DNA from: Xestospongia bergquistia
Lineage: Eukaryota; Porifera; Demospongiae; Haplosclerida; Petrosiidae
Direction: 5' to 3'
Assembly (NCBI GenBank): GCA_963965975.1
Contig: OZ014418.1
Coordinates: 4,662,775 to 4,726,774, forward strand
Length of the DNA: 64,000 nt
Program-made: the position numbers and the translations under genes
The notes under the pieces: generated by a model
Seen by the model: the letters and a program-made list of their open reading frames with translations, nothing else
Told to the model about the DNA's origin: nothing
Database searches by the model: none
In this document: positions 9,661-22,467 of the stretch, in pieces
Layout of the letters: each line of letters begins with the position of its first letter
How positions within the stretch are numbered: the stretch's first letter is position 1

Positions 9661-11090
9661 GTTTGCATTAACCCTCTAAAGTCTTTAATTTAAAGACTTT
9701 AGAAGGTTTAGACTATTGAGTGAAGTTTTTTAAAGTAAACTGATAGGTCTAAAGGACTCTATGGTACTAACTAAATTAACTGCTATTAACAGTTTAGTTA
9801 GTTCGTTTGCATTAACACTCTAAAGTCTTTAATTTAAAGACTTTAGAAGATTTAAACTATTGAGTAAACTTTATAAAGTAAACTGCTCAGTCTAAAGGAC
9901 TCTATTGGACTAAAGAAATAAACTGCTATTAACAGTTCAGTAAGTTGGTTTGCATTAACACTCTAAAGTCTTTAATTTAAAGACTTTAGAAGGTTTAGAC
10001 TATTGGGTAAAGTTTATATGTTAGACTGCTAAGTTTAAAGGACTCTATGGGACTAAAGAAATGAACAGCTATTAACAGTTTAGTAAGTTTCTTTGCATTA
10101 ACACTCTAAAGTCTTTAAATTAAAGACTTTAGAAGGTTTAGACTATTGAGTAAGGTTTATAAAGTAAACTTCTCAGTCTAATGGACTCTATGGGACTAAA
10201 GAAATAAACTGCTATTAACAGTTTAGTAAGTTGGTTTGCATTAACACTCTAAAGTCTTTAATTTAAAGACTTTAGAAGGTTTAAACTATTGAGTAAAGTT
10301 TATAAAGTAAACTGCTAAGTCTAAAAGACTCTATGGGACTAAAGAATAAACTGCTATTAACAGTTTAGTAAGTTGGTTAGGATTAACCCTCTAAAGTCTT
10401 TAATTTAAAGACTTTAGACGGTTTAGACTGTTGAGTGAAGTTTTTTAAAGTAAACTGATAGGTCTAAAGGACTCTAAGGGACTAACTAAATTAAGTGCTA
10501 TTAACAGTTTAGCAAGTTCGTTTGCATTAACACTCTAAAGTCTTTAATTTAAAGACTTTAGAAGGTTTAAACTATTGAGTAAAGTTTATAAAGAAAACTG
10601 CTCAGTCGAAAGGACTCTATGGGACTAAAGAAATAAACTGCTATTAACAGTTTAGTAAGTTGGTTTGCATTAAGACTCTAAAGTCATTAATTTAAAGACT
10701 TTAGAAGGTTTTGACTATTGAGTAAAGTTTATAAAGTAAACTGCTCAGTGTAAAGGACTCTATGGGACTAAAGATATAAACTGCTATTAACAGTTTAGTA
10801 AGTTTGTTTGCATTAACGCTTTAAGTCTTTAATTTAAAGACTTTAGAAGGTTTAGAGTATTGAGTGAAGTTTATAAAGTAAACAGCTTATTCTAAAGGGC
10901 TCTATGAAACTAACTAAATAAACTATTATTAACAGTTTAGTAAGTTAGTTTGTGATAACACTCTAAAGTCTTTAATTTAAAGACTTTAGAAGGTTTAAAC
11001 TATTGAGTAATGTTTATAAAGTAAACTGCTCAGTCTAAAGGACTCTGTGGGTCTAAAGAAATAAACTGCTATTAACAGTTTAGTAAGTTG

Positions 11091-11234
11091 GTTTGCATTA
11101 ACCCTCTAAAGTCTTTAATTTAAAGACTTTAGAAGGTTTAGACTATTGAGTGAAGTTTTTTAAAGTAAACTGATAGGTCTAAAGGACTCTATGGGACTAA
11201 CTAAATTAACTGTTATTAACAGTTTAGTAAGTTG
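11091..11234 (+). repeat. Reference monomer, subfamily A (144 bp)
   Basis: Type A is marked by TTAACCCTC just before the palindrome, GACTATTGAGTGAAG after it, a T-rich GTTTTTTAAAG or GTTTGTAAAG, then CTGATAGGTC and GGGACTAACTAAATTAAC. The T-tract form is one base longer than type B. In the left third of the window A and B alternate, suggesting an old A-B dimer that was later diluted by other types. Confidence 0.9.
11208..11224. repeat. Perfect 17-bp version of dyad 3
   Basis: AACTGTTA, central T, TAACAGTT: both 8-bp arms match exactly. This form occurs in many type A monomers and in E-neighbouring monomers with TGTTATTAACAG. Its core GTTATTAAC is itself symmetric. Confidence 0.85.
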
Positions 11235-11377
11235 GTTTGCATTAACACTCTAATGTCTTTAATTTAAAGACTTTAGAAGGTTTAAACTATTGAGTAAAGT
11301 TTATAAAGTAAACTGCTCAGTCTAAAGGACTCTGTGGGTCTAAAGAAATAAACTGCTATTAACAGTTTAGTAAGTTG

Positions 11378-12521
11378 GTTTGCATTAACCCTCTAAAGTC
11401 TTTAATTTAAAGACTTTAGAAGGTTTAGACTATTGAGTGAAGTTTTTTAAAGTAAACTGATAGGTCTAAAGGACTCTATGGGACTAACTAAATTAACTGC
11501 TATTAAGAGTTCAGTAAGTTGGTGTGCATTAACACTTAAAGTCTTTAATTTAAAGACTTTAGAAGGTTTAAACTATTGAGTAAATTTTTTAAAGTAAACT
11601 GCTCAGTCTAAAGGACTCTATGGGACTACAGAAATAAACTGCTATTAACAGTTTAGTAAGTTGGTTTGCATTAACACCCTAAAGTCTTTAATTTAAAGAC
11701 TTTAGAAGGTTTAGACTATTGAGTGAAGTTTGTAAAGTAAACTGATAGGTCTAAAGGACTCAATTGGACTAACTAAATTAACTGCTATTAACAGTTTAGT
11801 AATTTCATTTGCATTAACACTCTAAAGTCTTTAATTTAAAGACTTTAGAAGGTGTAGACTATTGGGTAAAGTTTATAAGGTAGACTGCTAAGTTTAATGG
11901 ATTCTATGGGACTAAAGAAATGAACTGCTATTAACAGTTCAGTAAGTTTGTTTGCATTAACGCTCTAAAGTCTTTAATTTAAAGGCTTTAGAAGGTTTAG
12001 AGTATTGAGTGAAGTTTATAAAGTAAACAGCTCAGTCTAAAGAGCTCTATGAAACTAACTAAATAAACTATTATTAACAGTTCAGTAAGTTGGTTTGCAT
12101 TAACACTCTAAAGTCTGTAAATTAAAGACTTTAGAAGGTTTAGACAATTGAGCAAAGTTTATAAAGTAAACTGGTCAGTCTAAAGGACTCTATGAAACTA
12201 ACTAAATAAAATGTTATTAACACTTTAGTAAGTTCGTTTGCATTAACCCTCTAAAGTCATTAATTTAAAGACTTTAGAAGGTTTAAAGTATTGAGTGAAG
12301 TTTGTAAAGTAAACAGCCCAGTCTAAAGGTCTCTATGAAAATAACTAAATAAACTATTATTAACAGTTTAGTAAGTTACTTTGTGATAACACTCTAAAGT
12401 CTTTAATTTAAAGACTTTAGAAGGTTTAAACTATTGAGTAAAGTTTATAAAGTAAACTGCTCAGTCTAAAGGACTCTATGGGACTAAAGAAATAAACTGC
12501 TATTAACAGTTTAGTAAGTTG
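11378..12521 (+). repeat. 8-monomer duplication, copy 1 (1144 bp)
   Basis: Matches 12522-13657 with shared rare variants: CTATTAAGAGTT followed by an altered TTAGTAAG tail (near 11500 and 12645), and AAACAGCCCAGTC with ATGAAAATAAC (12311 and 13447). It contains the first type E-like monomer in the window (near 12100, with GAGCAAAG and CTGGTCAG). Confidence 0.82.
11807..11814 (+). other. Exact octamer ATTTGCAT at a monomer start
   Basis: Most monomers start GTTTGCAT, one base off the POU-domain octamer ATTTGCAT. A few have the exact octamer: here and at 40501-40508, 42648-42655 and 60255-60262, the last three related by duplication. In 71% A+T DNA, exact matches by single mutation are expected, so this is only a note. 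Confidence 0.4.
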
Positions 12522-13657
12522 GTTTGCATTAACCCTCTAAAGTCTTTAATTTAAAGACTTTAGAAGGTTTAGACTATTGAGTAAAGTTTTTTAAAGTAAA
12601 CTGATAGGTCTAAAGGACTCTATGGGACTAACTAAATTAACTGCTATTAAGAGTTTCGTAAGTTGGTTTGCATTAACACTCTAAAGTCTTTAATTTAAAG
12701 ACTTTAGAAGGTTTAAACTATTGAGTAAATTTTTTAAAGTAAACTGCTCAGTCTAAAGGACTCTATGGGACTAAAGAAATAAACTGCTATTAACAGTTTA
12801 GTAAGTTGGTTTGCATTAACACTCTAAAGTCCTTAATTTAAAGACTTTAGAAGGTTTAGACTATTGAGTGAAGTTTGTAAAGTAAAGAGATAGGTGTAAA
12901 GGACTCAATTGGACTAACTAAATTAACTGCTATTAACAGTTTAGTAAGTTCGTTTGCATTAACACTCTAGAGTCTTTAATTTAAAGACTTTAGAAGGTTT
13001 AGACTATTGGGGAAAGTTTATAAGGTAGACTGCTAAGTTTTATGGATTCTATGGGACTAAAGAAATGAACTGCTATTAACAGTTCAGTAAGTTTGTTTGC
13101 ATTAACGCTCTAAAGTCTTTAATTTAAAGACTTTAGAAGGTTTAGAGTATTAAGTGAAGTTTATAAAGTAAACAGCTCAGTCTAAAGAGCTCTATGAAAC
13201 TAACTAAATAAACTATTATTAACAGTTCAGTAAGTTAGTTTGCATTAACACTCAAAAGTCTGTAAATTAAAGACTTTAGAAGGTTTAGATAATTGAGCGA
13301 AGTAAACTGGTCAGTCTAAAGGACTCTATGAAACTAACTAAATAAAATGTTATTAACACTTTAGTAAGTTCGTTCGCATTAACACTCTAAAGTCATTAAT
13401 TTAAAGACTTTAGAAGGTTTAAAGTATTGAGTGAAGTTTGTAAAGTAAACAGCCCAGTCTAAAGGTCTCTATGAAAATAACTAAATAAACTATTAATAAC
13501 AGTTTAGTAAGTTAGTTTGTGATAACACTCTAAAGTCTTTAATTTAAAGACTTTAGAAGGTTTAAACTATTGAGTAAAGTTTATAAAGTAAACTGCTCAG
13601 TCTAAAGGACTCTATGGGACTAAAGAAATATATGGCTATTAACAGTTTAGTAAGTTC
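12522..13657 (+). repeat. 8-monomer duplication, copy 2 (1136 bp)
   Basis: Tandem copy of 11378-12521. It is shorter mainly because of a 9-bp deletion in the type E monomer near 13300, which shifts the offset from about 1145 to 1136. Confidence 0.82.
13291..13310 (+). repeat. 9-bp slippage deletion inside a type E monomer
   Basis: The usual GAGCGAAGTTTATAAAGTAA is reduced to GAGCGAAGTAAACTGG. The lost 9 bp lie between two AAGT direct repeats, and one AAGT remains, the signature of replication slippage. Dyad 2 is destroyed in this monomer. Confidence 0.85.
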
Positions 13658-13944
13658 GTCTGCATTAACACTGTAAAGTCTTTAATTTAAAGACTTTAGA
13701 AGGTTTAGACTATTGAGTGAAGTTTTTTAAAGTAAACTGATAGGTCTAAAGGACTCTATGGGACTAACTAAATTAACTGCTATTAACAGTTTAGTAAGTT
13801 GGTTTGCATTAACACTCTAAAGTCTTTAATTTAAAGACTTTAGAAGGTTTAAACTATTGAGTAAAGTTTATAAAGTAAACTGCTCAGTCTAAAGGACTCT
13901 ATGGGGCTAAAGAAATAAACTGCTATTAACAGTTTAGTAAGTTG

Positions 13945-14660
13945 GTTTGCATTAACCCTCTAAAGTCTTTAATTTAAAGACTTTAGAAGGTTTAGACAAT
14001 GGAGTGAACTTTGTAAAGTAAACTAATAGGTCTAAAGGACTCTATGGGACTAACTAAATTAACTGTTATTAACAGTTTAGTAAGTTGGTTTGCATTAAAA
14101 CTCTAAAGTCTTTAATTTAAAGACTTTAGAAGGTTTAAACTATTGAGTAAATTTTATAAAGTAAACTGCTTGGTCTAAAGGACTCAATGGGACTAAAAAA
14201 ATAAACTGCTATTAACATTTTAGTAAGTTGGTTTGCATTAACACTCTAAAGTCTTTAATTGAAAGACTTTAGAAGGTTTAGACTATTGAGTGAAGTTTTT
14301 TAAAGTAAACTGATAGGTCTAAAGGACTCTAAGGGACTAACTAAATTAACTGCTATTAACAGTTTGGTAAGTTTGTTTGCATTAACACCCTAAAGTCTTT
14401 AATTTGAAGACATTAGAAGGTTTAGACTATTGGGTAAAGTTTTTATGGTAGACTGCTAAGTTTAAAGGACATTATGGGACTAAAGAAATGAACAGCTATT
14501 AACAGTTTAGTAAGTTTGTTTGCACTAACACTCTAAAGTCTTTAAATTAAAGACTTTAGAAGGTTTAGACTATTGAGTAAAGTTTATAAAGTAAACTGCT
14601 CAGTCTAAAGGACTCTATGGGGCTAAAGAAATAAACTGCTATTAACAGTTTAGTAAGTTG
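13945..14660 (+). repeat. 5-monomer duplication, copy 1 (716 bp)
   Basis: Matches 14661-15376 at an offset of 716 (5 x 143 + 1). Shared markers are GTGAACTTTGTAAAG with CTAATAGGTC, ATTAAAACTCTAAAG (near 14096 and 14812), AGTTTGGTAAG (14361 and 15077) and the TTTTTATGGTAGAC variant of type D. Confidence 0.85.
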
Positions 14661-15376
14661 GTTTGCATTAACCCTCTAAAGTCTTTAATTTAAAGACTTT
14701 AGAAGGTTTAGACTATGTAGTGAACTTTGTAAAGTAAACTAATAGGTCTAAAGGACTGTATGAGACTAACTAAATTAACTGTTATTAACAGTTTAGTAAG
14801 TTGGTTTGCATTAAAACTCTAAAGTCTTTAATTTAAAGACTTTAGAAGGTTTAAACTATTGAGTAAATTTTATAAAGTAAACTGCTCTGTCTAAAGGACT
14901 CTATGGGACTAAAAAAATAAACTGCTATTAACATTTTAGTAAGTTGGTTTGCATTAACACTCTAAAGTCTTTAATTTAAAGACTTTAGAAGGTTTAGACT
15001 ATTGAGTGAAGTTTTTTAAAGTAAACTGATAGGTCTAAAGGACTCTAAGGGACTAACTAAATTAACTGCTATTAACAGTTTGGTAAGTTTGTTTGCATTA
15101 ACACCCTAAAGTCTTTAATTTAAAGACTTTAGAAGGTTTAGACTATAGGGTAAAGTTTTTATGGTAGACTGCTAAGTTTAAAGGACTCTATGTGACTAAA
15201 GAAATGAACAGCTATTAACAGTTTAGTAAGTTTGTTTGCACTAACACTCTAAAGTCTTTAAATTAAAGACTTTAGAAGGTTTAGACTATTGAGTAAAGTT
15301 TATAAAGTAAACTGCTCAGTGTAAAGGACTCTATGGGACTAAAGAAATAAACTGCTATTAACAGTTATAGTAAGTG
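14661..15376 (+). repeat. 5-monomer duplication, copy 2 (716 bp)
   Basis: Tandem copy of 13945-14660. The last monomers of the two copies differ slightly (ATGGGGCTAAAG against ATGGGACTAAAG), and the real breakpoint may be shifted by part of a monomer. Confidence 0.82.
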
Positions 15377-18300
15377 TGTTTGCATTAACGCTCTAAAGTC
15401 TTTAATTTAAAGACTTTAGAAGGTTTAGAGTATTGAGTGAAGTTTATAAAGTAGACAGCTCTGTCTAAAGGGCTCTATGAAACTAAATCAATAAACTATT
15501 ATTAACAGTTTAGTAAGTTAGTTTGTTATAACACTCTAAAGTCTTTAATTTAAAGACTTCAAACGTTTTAGACTATTTAGTAAAGTTTATAAAGTAAACT
15601 GCTCAGTCTAAAGGACTCTATGGGACTAAACAAATAAACTGCTATTAACAGTTTAGTAAGTTGGTTTGCATTAACACTCTAAAGTCTTTAATTTAAAGAC
15701 TTTAGAAGGTTTAAACTATTGAGTAAAGTTTATAAAGTAAACTGCTCAGTCTAGAGGACTCTATGGGACTAAAGAAATAAACTGCTATTAACAGTTTAGT
15801 AAGTCGGTTAGCATTAACCCTCTAAAGTCTTTAATTTAAAGACTTTAGAAGGTTTAGACTGTTGAGTGAAGTTTTTTAAAGTAAACTGATAGGTCTAAAG
15901 GACTCTAAGGGACTAACTAAATTAACTGCTATTAACAGTTTAGTAAGTTCGTTTGCATTAACACTCTAAAGTCTTTAATTTATAGACTTTAGAAGGTTTA
16001 AACTATTGAGTAAAGTTTATAAAGTAAACTGCTCAGTCTAAAGGACTCTATGGGACTAAAGAAATAAACTGCTATTAACAGTTCAGTAAGTTGGTTTGCA
16101 TTAAGCCTCTAAAGTCATTAATTTAAAGACTTTAGAGGATTTGACTATTGAGTAAAGTTTATAAAGTAAACTGCTCAGTGTAAAGGACTCTATGGGACTA
16201 AAGATATAAACTGCTATTAACAGTTTAGTAAGTTTGTTTGCATTAACGCTCTAAAGTCTTTAATTTAAAGACTTTAGAAGGTTTAGACTATTGAGTGAAG
16301 TTTATAAAGTAAACACCTTATTCTAAAGGGCTCTATGAAACTAACTAAATAAACTATTATTAACAGTTTAGTAAGTTAGTTTGTGATAACACTTTAAAGT
16401 CTTTAATTTAAAGACTTTAGAAGGTTTAGACTCTTGAGTAAAGTTTATAATGTAAAGTGCTTAGTCTAAAGGACTCTATGGGACTAAAACAATAAACTGC
16501 TATTAACAGATTAGTAAGTTGGTTTGCATTAACCCTCTAAAGTCTTTAATTTAAAGACTTTAGAAGGTTTAGACTATTGAGTGAAGTTTGTAAAGTAAAC
16601 TGATAGGTCTAAAGGACTCTATGGGACTAACTTAATTAAATGTTATTAACAGTTTAGTAAGTTTGTTTGCATTAACACTCTAAAGTCTTTAATTTAAAAA
16701 CTTTAGAAGGTTTAAACTATTGAGTAATGTTTATAAAGTAAACTGCTCAGTCTAAAGGACTCTATGGGACTAAAGAAATAAACTGCTATTAACAGTTTAG
16801 TAAGTTGGTTTGCATTAACCCTCTAAAGTCTTTAATTTAAAGACTTTAGAAGGTTTAGACTATTGAGTGAAGTTTGTAAAGTAAACTGATAGGTCTAAAG
16901 GACTCTATGGGACTAACTAAATTAACTGTTATTAAAAGTTTAGTAAGTTGGTTTGCATTAAAATTCTAATGTCTTTAATTTAAAGACTTTAGAAGGTTTA
17001 AACTATTGAGTAAAATTTATAAAGTAAACTGCTCAGTCTAAAGGACTCTATGGGACTAAAAAAATAAACTGCTATTAACAGTTTAGTAAGTTGGTTTGCA
17101 TTAACCCTCTAAAGTCTTTAATTTAAAGACTTTAGAAGGTTTAGATTATTGAGTGAAGTTTTTTAAAGTAAACTGATAGGTCTAGAGGACTCTATGGGAC
17201 TAACAAAATTAACTGCCATTAAGAGTTTAGTAAGTTGGTTTGCATTAACACTCTAAAGTTTTTAATTTAAAGACTTTAGAAGGTTTAGACTATTGAGTGA
17301 AGTTTGTAAAGTAAACTGATAGGTCTAAAGGACTCTATGGTACTAACTAAATTAACTGTTATTAACAGTTTAGTAAGTTGGTTTGCATTAAAATTCTAAT
17401 GTCTTTAATTTAAAGACTTTAGAAGGTTTAAACTATTGAGTAAAGTTTATAAAGTAAACTGCTCAGTCTAAAGGACTCTATCGGTGTAAAAAAATAAACT
17501 GCTATTAACAGTTTAGTAAGTTGGTCTCCATTAACCCTCTAAAGTCTTTAATTTAAAGACTTTAGAAGGTTTAGACTATTGAGTGAAGTTTTTTAAAGTA
17601 AACTGATAGGTCTAAAGGACTCTATGGGACTAACTAAATTAACTGCCATTAAGAGTTTAGTAAGTTGGTTTGCGTTAACACTCTAAAGTTTTTAATTTAA
17701 AGACTTTAGAAGGTTTAAACTATTGAGTAAATTTTATAAAGTAAACTGCTCAGTCTAAAGGACTCTATGGGACTAAAGAAATAAACTGCTATTAACAGTT
17801 TAGTAAGTTGGTTTGCATTAACACTCTAAAGTCTTTAATTTAAAGACTTTAGAAGTTTTAGACTATTGAGTGAAGTTTGTAAAGTAAACTGATAGGTCTA
17901 AAGGACTCTATTGGACTAACTAAATTAACTGCTATTAACAGTTTAGTAAGTTCGTTTGCATTAACACTCTAAAGTCTTTAATTTAATGACTTTAGAAGGT
18001 TTAGACTATTGGGTAAAGTTTATGAGGTAGACTGCTAAGTTTAATGGACTCTATGGGACTAAAGAAATGAACTGCTACTAACAATTCAGTAAGTTTGTTT
18101 GCATTAACGCTCTAAAGTCTTTAATTTAAAGACTTTAGAAGCTTTAGAGTATTGAGTGAAGTTTAGAAAGTAAACAGCTCAGTCTAAAGGGCTCTATGAA
18201 ACTAACTAAATAAACTATTATTAACAGTTCAGTAAGTTGGTTTGCATTAACACTCTAAAGTCTGTAAATTAAAGACTTTAGAAGGTTTAGACTATTGAGC

Positions 18301-20244
18301 GAAGTTTATAAAGTAAACTGCTCAGTCTAAAGGACTCTATCAAACTAACTTAATAAAATGTTATTAACAGTTTAGTAAGTTGGTTTGCATTAACACTCTA
18401 AAGTCATTAATTTAAAGACTTTAGAAGGTTTAGAGTATTGAGTGAAGTTTGTAAAGTAAACAGCTCAGTCTAAAGGTCTCTATGAAACTAACTAAATAAA
18501 CTATTATTAACAGTTTTGTAAGTAAGTTTGTGATAACACTCTAAAGTCTTTAATTTAAAGACTTTAGAAGGTTTAAACTATTGAGTAAAGTTTATGAAGT
18601 AAACTGCTCAGTCTAAAGGATTCTATGGGACTAAAGAAATAAACTGCTATTAACAGTTTAGTAAGTTCGTCTGCATTAACACTGTAAAGTCTTTAATTTA
18701 AAGACTTTAGAAGGTTTAGACTATTGAGTGAAGTTTTCTAAGTAAACTGATAGGTCTAAAGGACTCTATGGGACTAACTAAATTAACTGCTATTAACAGT
18801 TCAGTAAGATGGTTTGCATTAACACTCTAAAGTCTTTAATTTAAAGACTTTAGAAGGTTTAAACTATTGAGTAAAGTTTATAAAGTAAACTGCTCTGTCT
18901 AAAGGACTCTATGGGACTAAAAAAATAAACTGCTATTAACATTTTAGTAAGTTGGTTTGCATTAACACTCTAAAGACTTTAATTTAAAGACTTTAGAAGG
19001 TTTAGACTATTGAGTTTAGTTTTTTAAAGTAAACTGATAGGTCTAAAGGACTCTTTGGGACTAACTAAATTAACTGCTATTAACAGTTTAGTAAGTTCGT
19101 TTGCATTAACACTCTAAAGTCTTTAATTTAAAGACTTTAGAAGGTTTAAACTATTGAGTAAAGTTTATAAAGTAAACTGCTCAGTCTAAAGGACTCTACG
19201 GGACTAAAGAAATAAACTGCTATTAACAGTTTAGTAAGTTGGTTTGCATTAACACTCTAAAGTCTTTAATTTAAAGACTTTAGAAGGTTTAGACTATTGC
19301 GTAAAGTTTATAAGGTAGACTGCTAAGTTTAAAGGACTCTATGGGACTAAAGAAATGAACTGCTATTAACAGTTCAGTAAGTTTGTTTGCATTAACGCTC
19401 TAAAGTCTTTAATTTAAAGACTTTAGAAGGTTTAGAGTATTGAGTGAAGTTTATAAAGTAAACAGCTCAGTCTAAAGACCTATAAGAAACTAACTAAATA
19501 AACTATTATGAACAGTTCAGTAAGTTGGTTTGCATTAACACTCTAAAGTCTTTAAATTAATGACTTTAGAAGGTTTAGACTATTGAGCGAAGTTTATAAA
19601 GTAAACTGGTCAGTCTAAAGGACTCTATGAAACTAACTAAATAAAATGTTATTAACACTTTAGTAACTTCGTTTGCATTAACACTCTAAAGTCATTAATT
19701 TAAAGACTTTAGAAGGTTTAAACTATTGAGTAAAGTTTATAAAGTAAAAACTGCTCAGTCTAAAGGACTCTATGGGACTAAAGAAATAAACTGCTATTAA
19801 CAGTTTAGTAAGTTGTTTTGCATTAACGCTCTAAATTCTTTAATTTAAAGACCTTAGAAGGTTTAGAGTATTGAGTGAAGTTTATAAAGTAAACAGCTCA
19901 TTCTAAAAGGCTCTATGAAACTAAATAAATAAACTATTATTAACAGTTTAGTAAGTTAGTTTGTGAAAACACTCTAAAGTCTTTAATTTAAAGACTTTAG
20001 AAGGTTTAGACTATTGAGTAAAGTTTATAATGTAAACTGCTCAGTCTAAAGGACTCTGTGGGACTAAAGAAATAAACTGCTATTAACATTTTAGTAAGTT
20101 GGTTTGCATTAACACTCTAAAGTCTTTAATTTAAAGACTTTACAAGGCTTAGAGTATTGAGTGAAGTTTAGAAAGTAAACAGCTCAGTCTAAAGGGCTCT
20201 ATGAAACTAACTAAATAAACTATTATTAACAGTTCAGTAAGTTC

Positions 20245-20322
20245 GTTTGCATTAACACTCTAAAGTCTTTAATTTAAAGACTTTATAAGGTAAACCTTAT
20301 AAAGTCTTTAAATTAAAGACTG
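20245..20322 (+). repeat. Truncated 78-bp monomer
   Basis: Consecutive anchors lie 78 bp apart instead of 143. The unit runs normally through dyad 1 and AAGG, then turns into an inverted copy of itself and jumps directly to the next GTTTGCATTAAC. About 100 bp of ordinary monomer sequence (GACTATTGAG to the AAGTTG tail) is missing and replaced by the inverted piece. Confidence 0.92.
20264..20321. repeat. Perfect 58-nt palindrome (28-bp arms, 2-nt centre)
   Basis: The left arm 20264-20291 (AGTCTTTAATTTAAAG through TTATAAGGT) is followed by AA and then its exact reverse complement, 20294-20321. All 28 positions pair. Because each arm already contains most of dyad 1, the structure holds two tandem dyad 1 palindromes inside a larger one. 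It is the longest perfect inverted repeat I found. Confidence 0.95.
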
Positions 20323-21896
20323 GTTTGCATTAACACTCTAAAGTCTTTAATTTAAAGACTTTAGAAGCTTTCGAGTATTGAGTGAAGTTTATAATGTAAA
20401 CAGCTCAGTCTAAAGGGCTCTATGAAACTAACTAAATAAACTATTATTAACAGTTCAGTAAGTTGGTTTGCATTAACACTCTAAAGTCTTTAATTTAAAG
20501 ACTTTAGAAGGTTTAGACTATTGAGTGAAGTTTTTTAAAGTAAACTGATAGGTCTAAAGGACTCTATGAAACTAACTAAATAAAATGTTATTAACACTTT
20601 AGTAAGTTGTTTTGCATTAACACTCTAAAGTCATTAATTTAAAGACTTTAGAAGGTTTAGACTATTGAGTAAAGTTTATAATGTAAATTGCTCAGTGTAA
20701 AGGACTCTATGGGACTAAAGAAATAAACTGCTATTAACAGTTTGGTAAGTTTGTTTGCATTAACGCTCTAAAGTCTTTAATTTAAAGCTTTAGAAGGTTT
20801 AGAGTATTGAGTGAAGTTTCTAAAGCAAACAGCTCAGTCTAAAGGGCTCTATGAAACTAACTAAATAAACTATTATTAACAGTTTAGTAAGTTAGTTTGT
20901 GATAACACTCTAAAGTCTTTAATTTAAAGACTTTAGAAGGTTTAAACTATTGAGTAAAGTTTATAAAGTAAACTGCTCAGTCTAAAGGACTCTATGTGAC
21001 TAAGGAAATGAACTGCTATTAACAGTTTAGTAAGTTGGTTTGCATTAACCCTCTAAAGTCTTTAATTTAAAGACTTTAGAAGGTTTAGACTATTGAGTGA
21101 AGTTTTTTAAAGTAAACTGATAGGTCTAAAGGACTCTATGGTACTAACTAAATTAACTGCTACTAACAGTTTAGTTAGTTCGTTTGCATTAACACTCTAA
21201 AGTCTTTAATTTAAAGACTTTAGAAGGTTTAAACTATTGAGTTAAGTTTATAAAGTAAACTGCTCAGTATAAAGGACTCTATGGGACTAAAAAAATAAAC
21301 TGCTATTAACATTTTAGTAAGTTGGTTTGCATTAACACTCTAAAGTCTTTAATTTTAAGACTTTAGAAGGTTCAGACTATTGCGTAAAGTTTATAAGGTA
21401 GACTGCTAAGTTTAAAGGACTCTATGGGACTAAAGAAATGAACTGCTATTAACAGTTCAGTAAGTTTGTTTGCATTAACGCTCTAAAGTCTTTAATTTTA
21501 AGACTTTAGAAGGTTTAGAGTGTTGAGTGAAGTTTATAAAGTAAACAGCTCAGTCTAAAGGGCTCTATGAAACTAACTAAAAAAAATATTATTAACTGTT
21601 TAGTAAGTTGGTTTGCATTAACACTCTAAAGTCTTTAAATTAAAGACTTTAGAAGGCTTGGACTATTGAGCGAAGTTTATAAAGTAAACTGGTCAGTCTA
21701 AAGGACTCTATGAAACTAACTTAATAAAATGTTATTAACACTTTAGTAAGTTCGTTTGCATTAACACTCTAAAGTCATTAATTTAAAGACTTTAGAAGGT
21801 TTAGAGTATTGAGTAAAGTTTATAAAGTAAACTGCTCAGTGCAAAGGACTCTATGGGACTAAAGAAATAAACTGCTATTAACAGTTTAGTAAGTTG

Positions 21897-22325
21897 GTTT
21901 TCATTAACGCTCTAAAGTCTTTAATTTAAAGACTTTAGAAGGTTTAGAGTATTGAGTGAATTTTATAAAGTAAACAGCTCATTCTAAAGGGCTCTATGAA
22001 ACTAACTAAATAAACTATTATTAACAGTTTAGTAAGTTAGTTTGTGAAAACACTCTAAAGTCTTTAATTTAAAGACTTTAGAAGGTTTAGACTATTGAGT
22101 AAAGTTTATAAAGTAAACTGCTCAGTGTAAAGGACTCTATGGGACTAAAGAAATAAACTGCAATTAACAGTTTAGTAAGTTTTTTGCATTAACGCTCTAA
22201 AGTCTTTAATTTAAAGACTATAGAAGGTTTAGAGTATCGAGTGAAGTTTATAAAGTAAACAGCTCATTCTAAAGGGCTCTATGAAACTAACTAAATAAAC
22301 TATTATTAACAGTTTAGTAAGTTTG
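21897..22325 (+). repeat. 3-monomer block repeated at 24186-24613
   Basis: Offset 2289 (16 x 143 + 1). Both copies share GGTTTTCATTAACGC at the start, TTTGTGAAAACAC, CTGCAATTAACAG, and a contracted monomer start reading AAGTTTTTTGC (22178 and 24467). These together are private to the two places. Confidence 0.85.
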
Positions 22326-22467
22326 TTTGCATTAACACTCTAAAGTCTTTAATTTAAAGACTTTAGAAGGTTTGAACTATTGAGTAAATTTTATAAAGTA
22401 AACTGCTCAGTCTAAAGGACTCTATGGGACTAAAGAAATAAACTGCTATTAACAGTTTAGTAAGTTG

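Larger units (their letters stand above)
7725..11090 (+). repeat. Larger related blocks 7725-9660 and 9661-11090
   Basis: The monomer series starting with an ATGGTACTAAC type A monomer at 7725 restarts at 9661, an offset of 13 monomers plus 77 bp. Further in, the rare contraction ACGCTTTAAGTC occurs at 8594 and 10816 (offset 2222 = 15 monomers plus 77). The extra 77 bp is the rearranged monomer 9441-9660; the change from 13 to 15 monomers means the second block gained two monomers. Block ends are approximate. Confidence 0.65.

Noticed and set aside
20264-20321. MITE or terminal inverted repeat element
   Set aside because: The palindrome consists only of monomer sequence and its reverse complement, with no internal unique region.
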